Made by a program: the position numbers and the translations under genes. Below the pieces are notes generated by a model. That model was not told the origin of the DNA. It did not search any database and saw only the letters and a program-made list of their open reading frames with translations. A stretch of 64,000 nt of DNA, from NCBI RefSeq assembly GCF_009707325.1, contig NZ_CP046103.1:930001-994000 (forward strand), written 5' to 3'. Within the stretch, counting starts at the first letter, position 1, and the number at the start of each line of letters is the position of its first letter. Source of the stretch: Pseudomonas sp. IB20. Its GTDB lineage: Bacteria; Pseudomonadota; Gammaproteobacteria; Pseudomonadales; Pseudomonadaceae. Shown one piece after another: positions 61,855 to 64,000 of this stretch.

Positions 61855-64000
<2,146 letters not shown>

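Overview
This 64-kb window reads as chromosomal DNA of a Pseudomonas, most likely of the P. fluorescens group. The evidence is high-GC coding sequence, the Pseudomonas-type orders rpoN-hpf-ptsN-rapZ-ptsO, lpt/kds, mla-ibaG-murA-his and lpoA-rsmI-rnpB-mraZ-dcw, and many short palindromic REP/REPIN repeats carrying the GTGGGAGC..GGCTTGC motif. No tRNA, rRNA operon, CRISPR array, prophage or complete insertion sequence was seen. The assignment rests on recalled gene order and protein families, not on a search.

Layout. 87-7130 (minus strand): nitrogen phosphotransferase and sigma-54 genes (ptsO, rapZ, ptsN, hpf, rpoN), then lipopolysaccharide transport and Kdo synthesis (lptB, lptA/lptH, lptC, kdsC, kdsD). 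7433-15578 (plus): the Mla retrograde phospholipid transporter (mlaFEDCB), ibaG, murA and hisG-hisD-hisC. A perfect 149-bp tandem duplication lies between hisG and hisD. 15696-21357: pyrimidine and purine salvage (uraA, upp, hpt), a WbuC-like cupin, two small conserved genes and malate:quinone oxidoreductase. 22083-31002: small and housekeeping genes (YajG lipoprotein, acyltransferase, zinc-ribbon protein, DUF2007, SRAP-like protein, M48 lipoprotein, GDT1-type manganese exporter under a yybP-ykoY riboswitch, rsmC, a D-2-hydroxyacid dehydrogenase, a LysE exporter).

31003-32197 is a 1.2-kb non-coding block. A 925-bp MITE-like element with IS3-type ends and long inverted arms sits inside a REPIN and is flanked by a 3-bp GAG target duplication. 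32198-40451 is an accessory lipid/alcohol-utilisation type cluster: acyl-CoA ligase, DUF1302 outer-membrane protein, DUF1329 periplasmic protein and a MalT-like LuxR regulator. 40457-43890 (minus) is a pqiA1-pqiA2-pqiB-pqiC intermembrane lipid transport operon. 43891-44719 is a graveyard with a twice-frameshifted metallo-beta-lactamase-fold fragment and the tail of an S9 peptidase.

44720-50082 holds an OmpA-type lipoprotein and the dolP-diaA-yraN-lpoA block, with rsmI divergent from it. rnpB (RNase P RNA) follows. From 50784 to the end runs the division and cell wall cluster: mraZ promoter with three 10-bp MraZ repeats, then mraZ, rsmH, ftsL, ftsI, murE, murF, mraY, murD, ftsW, murG, murC and the 5' part of ddl. 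Most dcw genes overlap by 1-8 bases, indicating translational coupling.

Much of the window serves the cell envelope: LPS export (lpt/kds), asymmetry maintenance (mla), two MCE-domain transporters (mla and pqi), peptidoglycan precursor synthesis (murA and dcw) and its regulation (lpoA).
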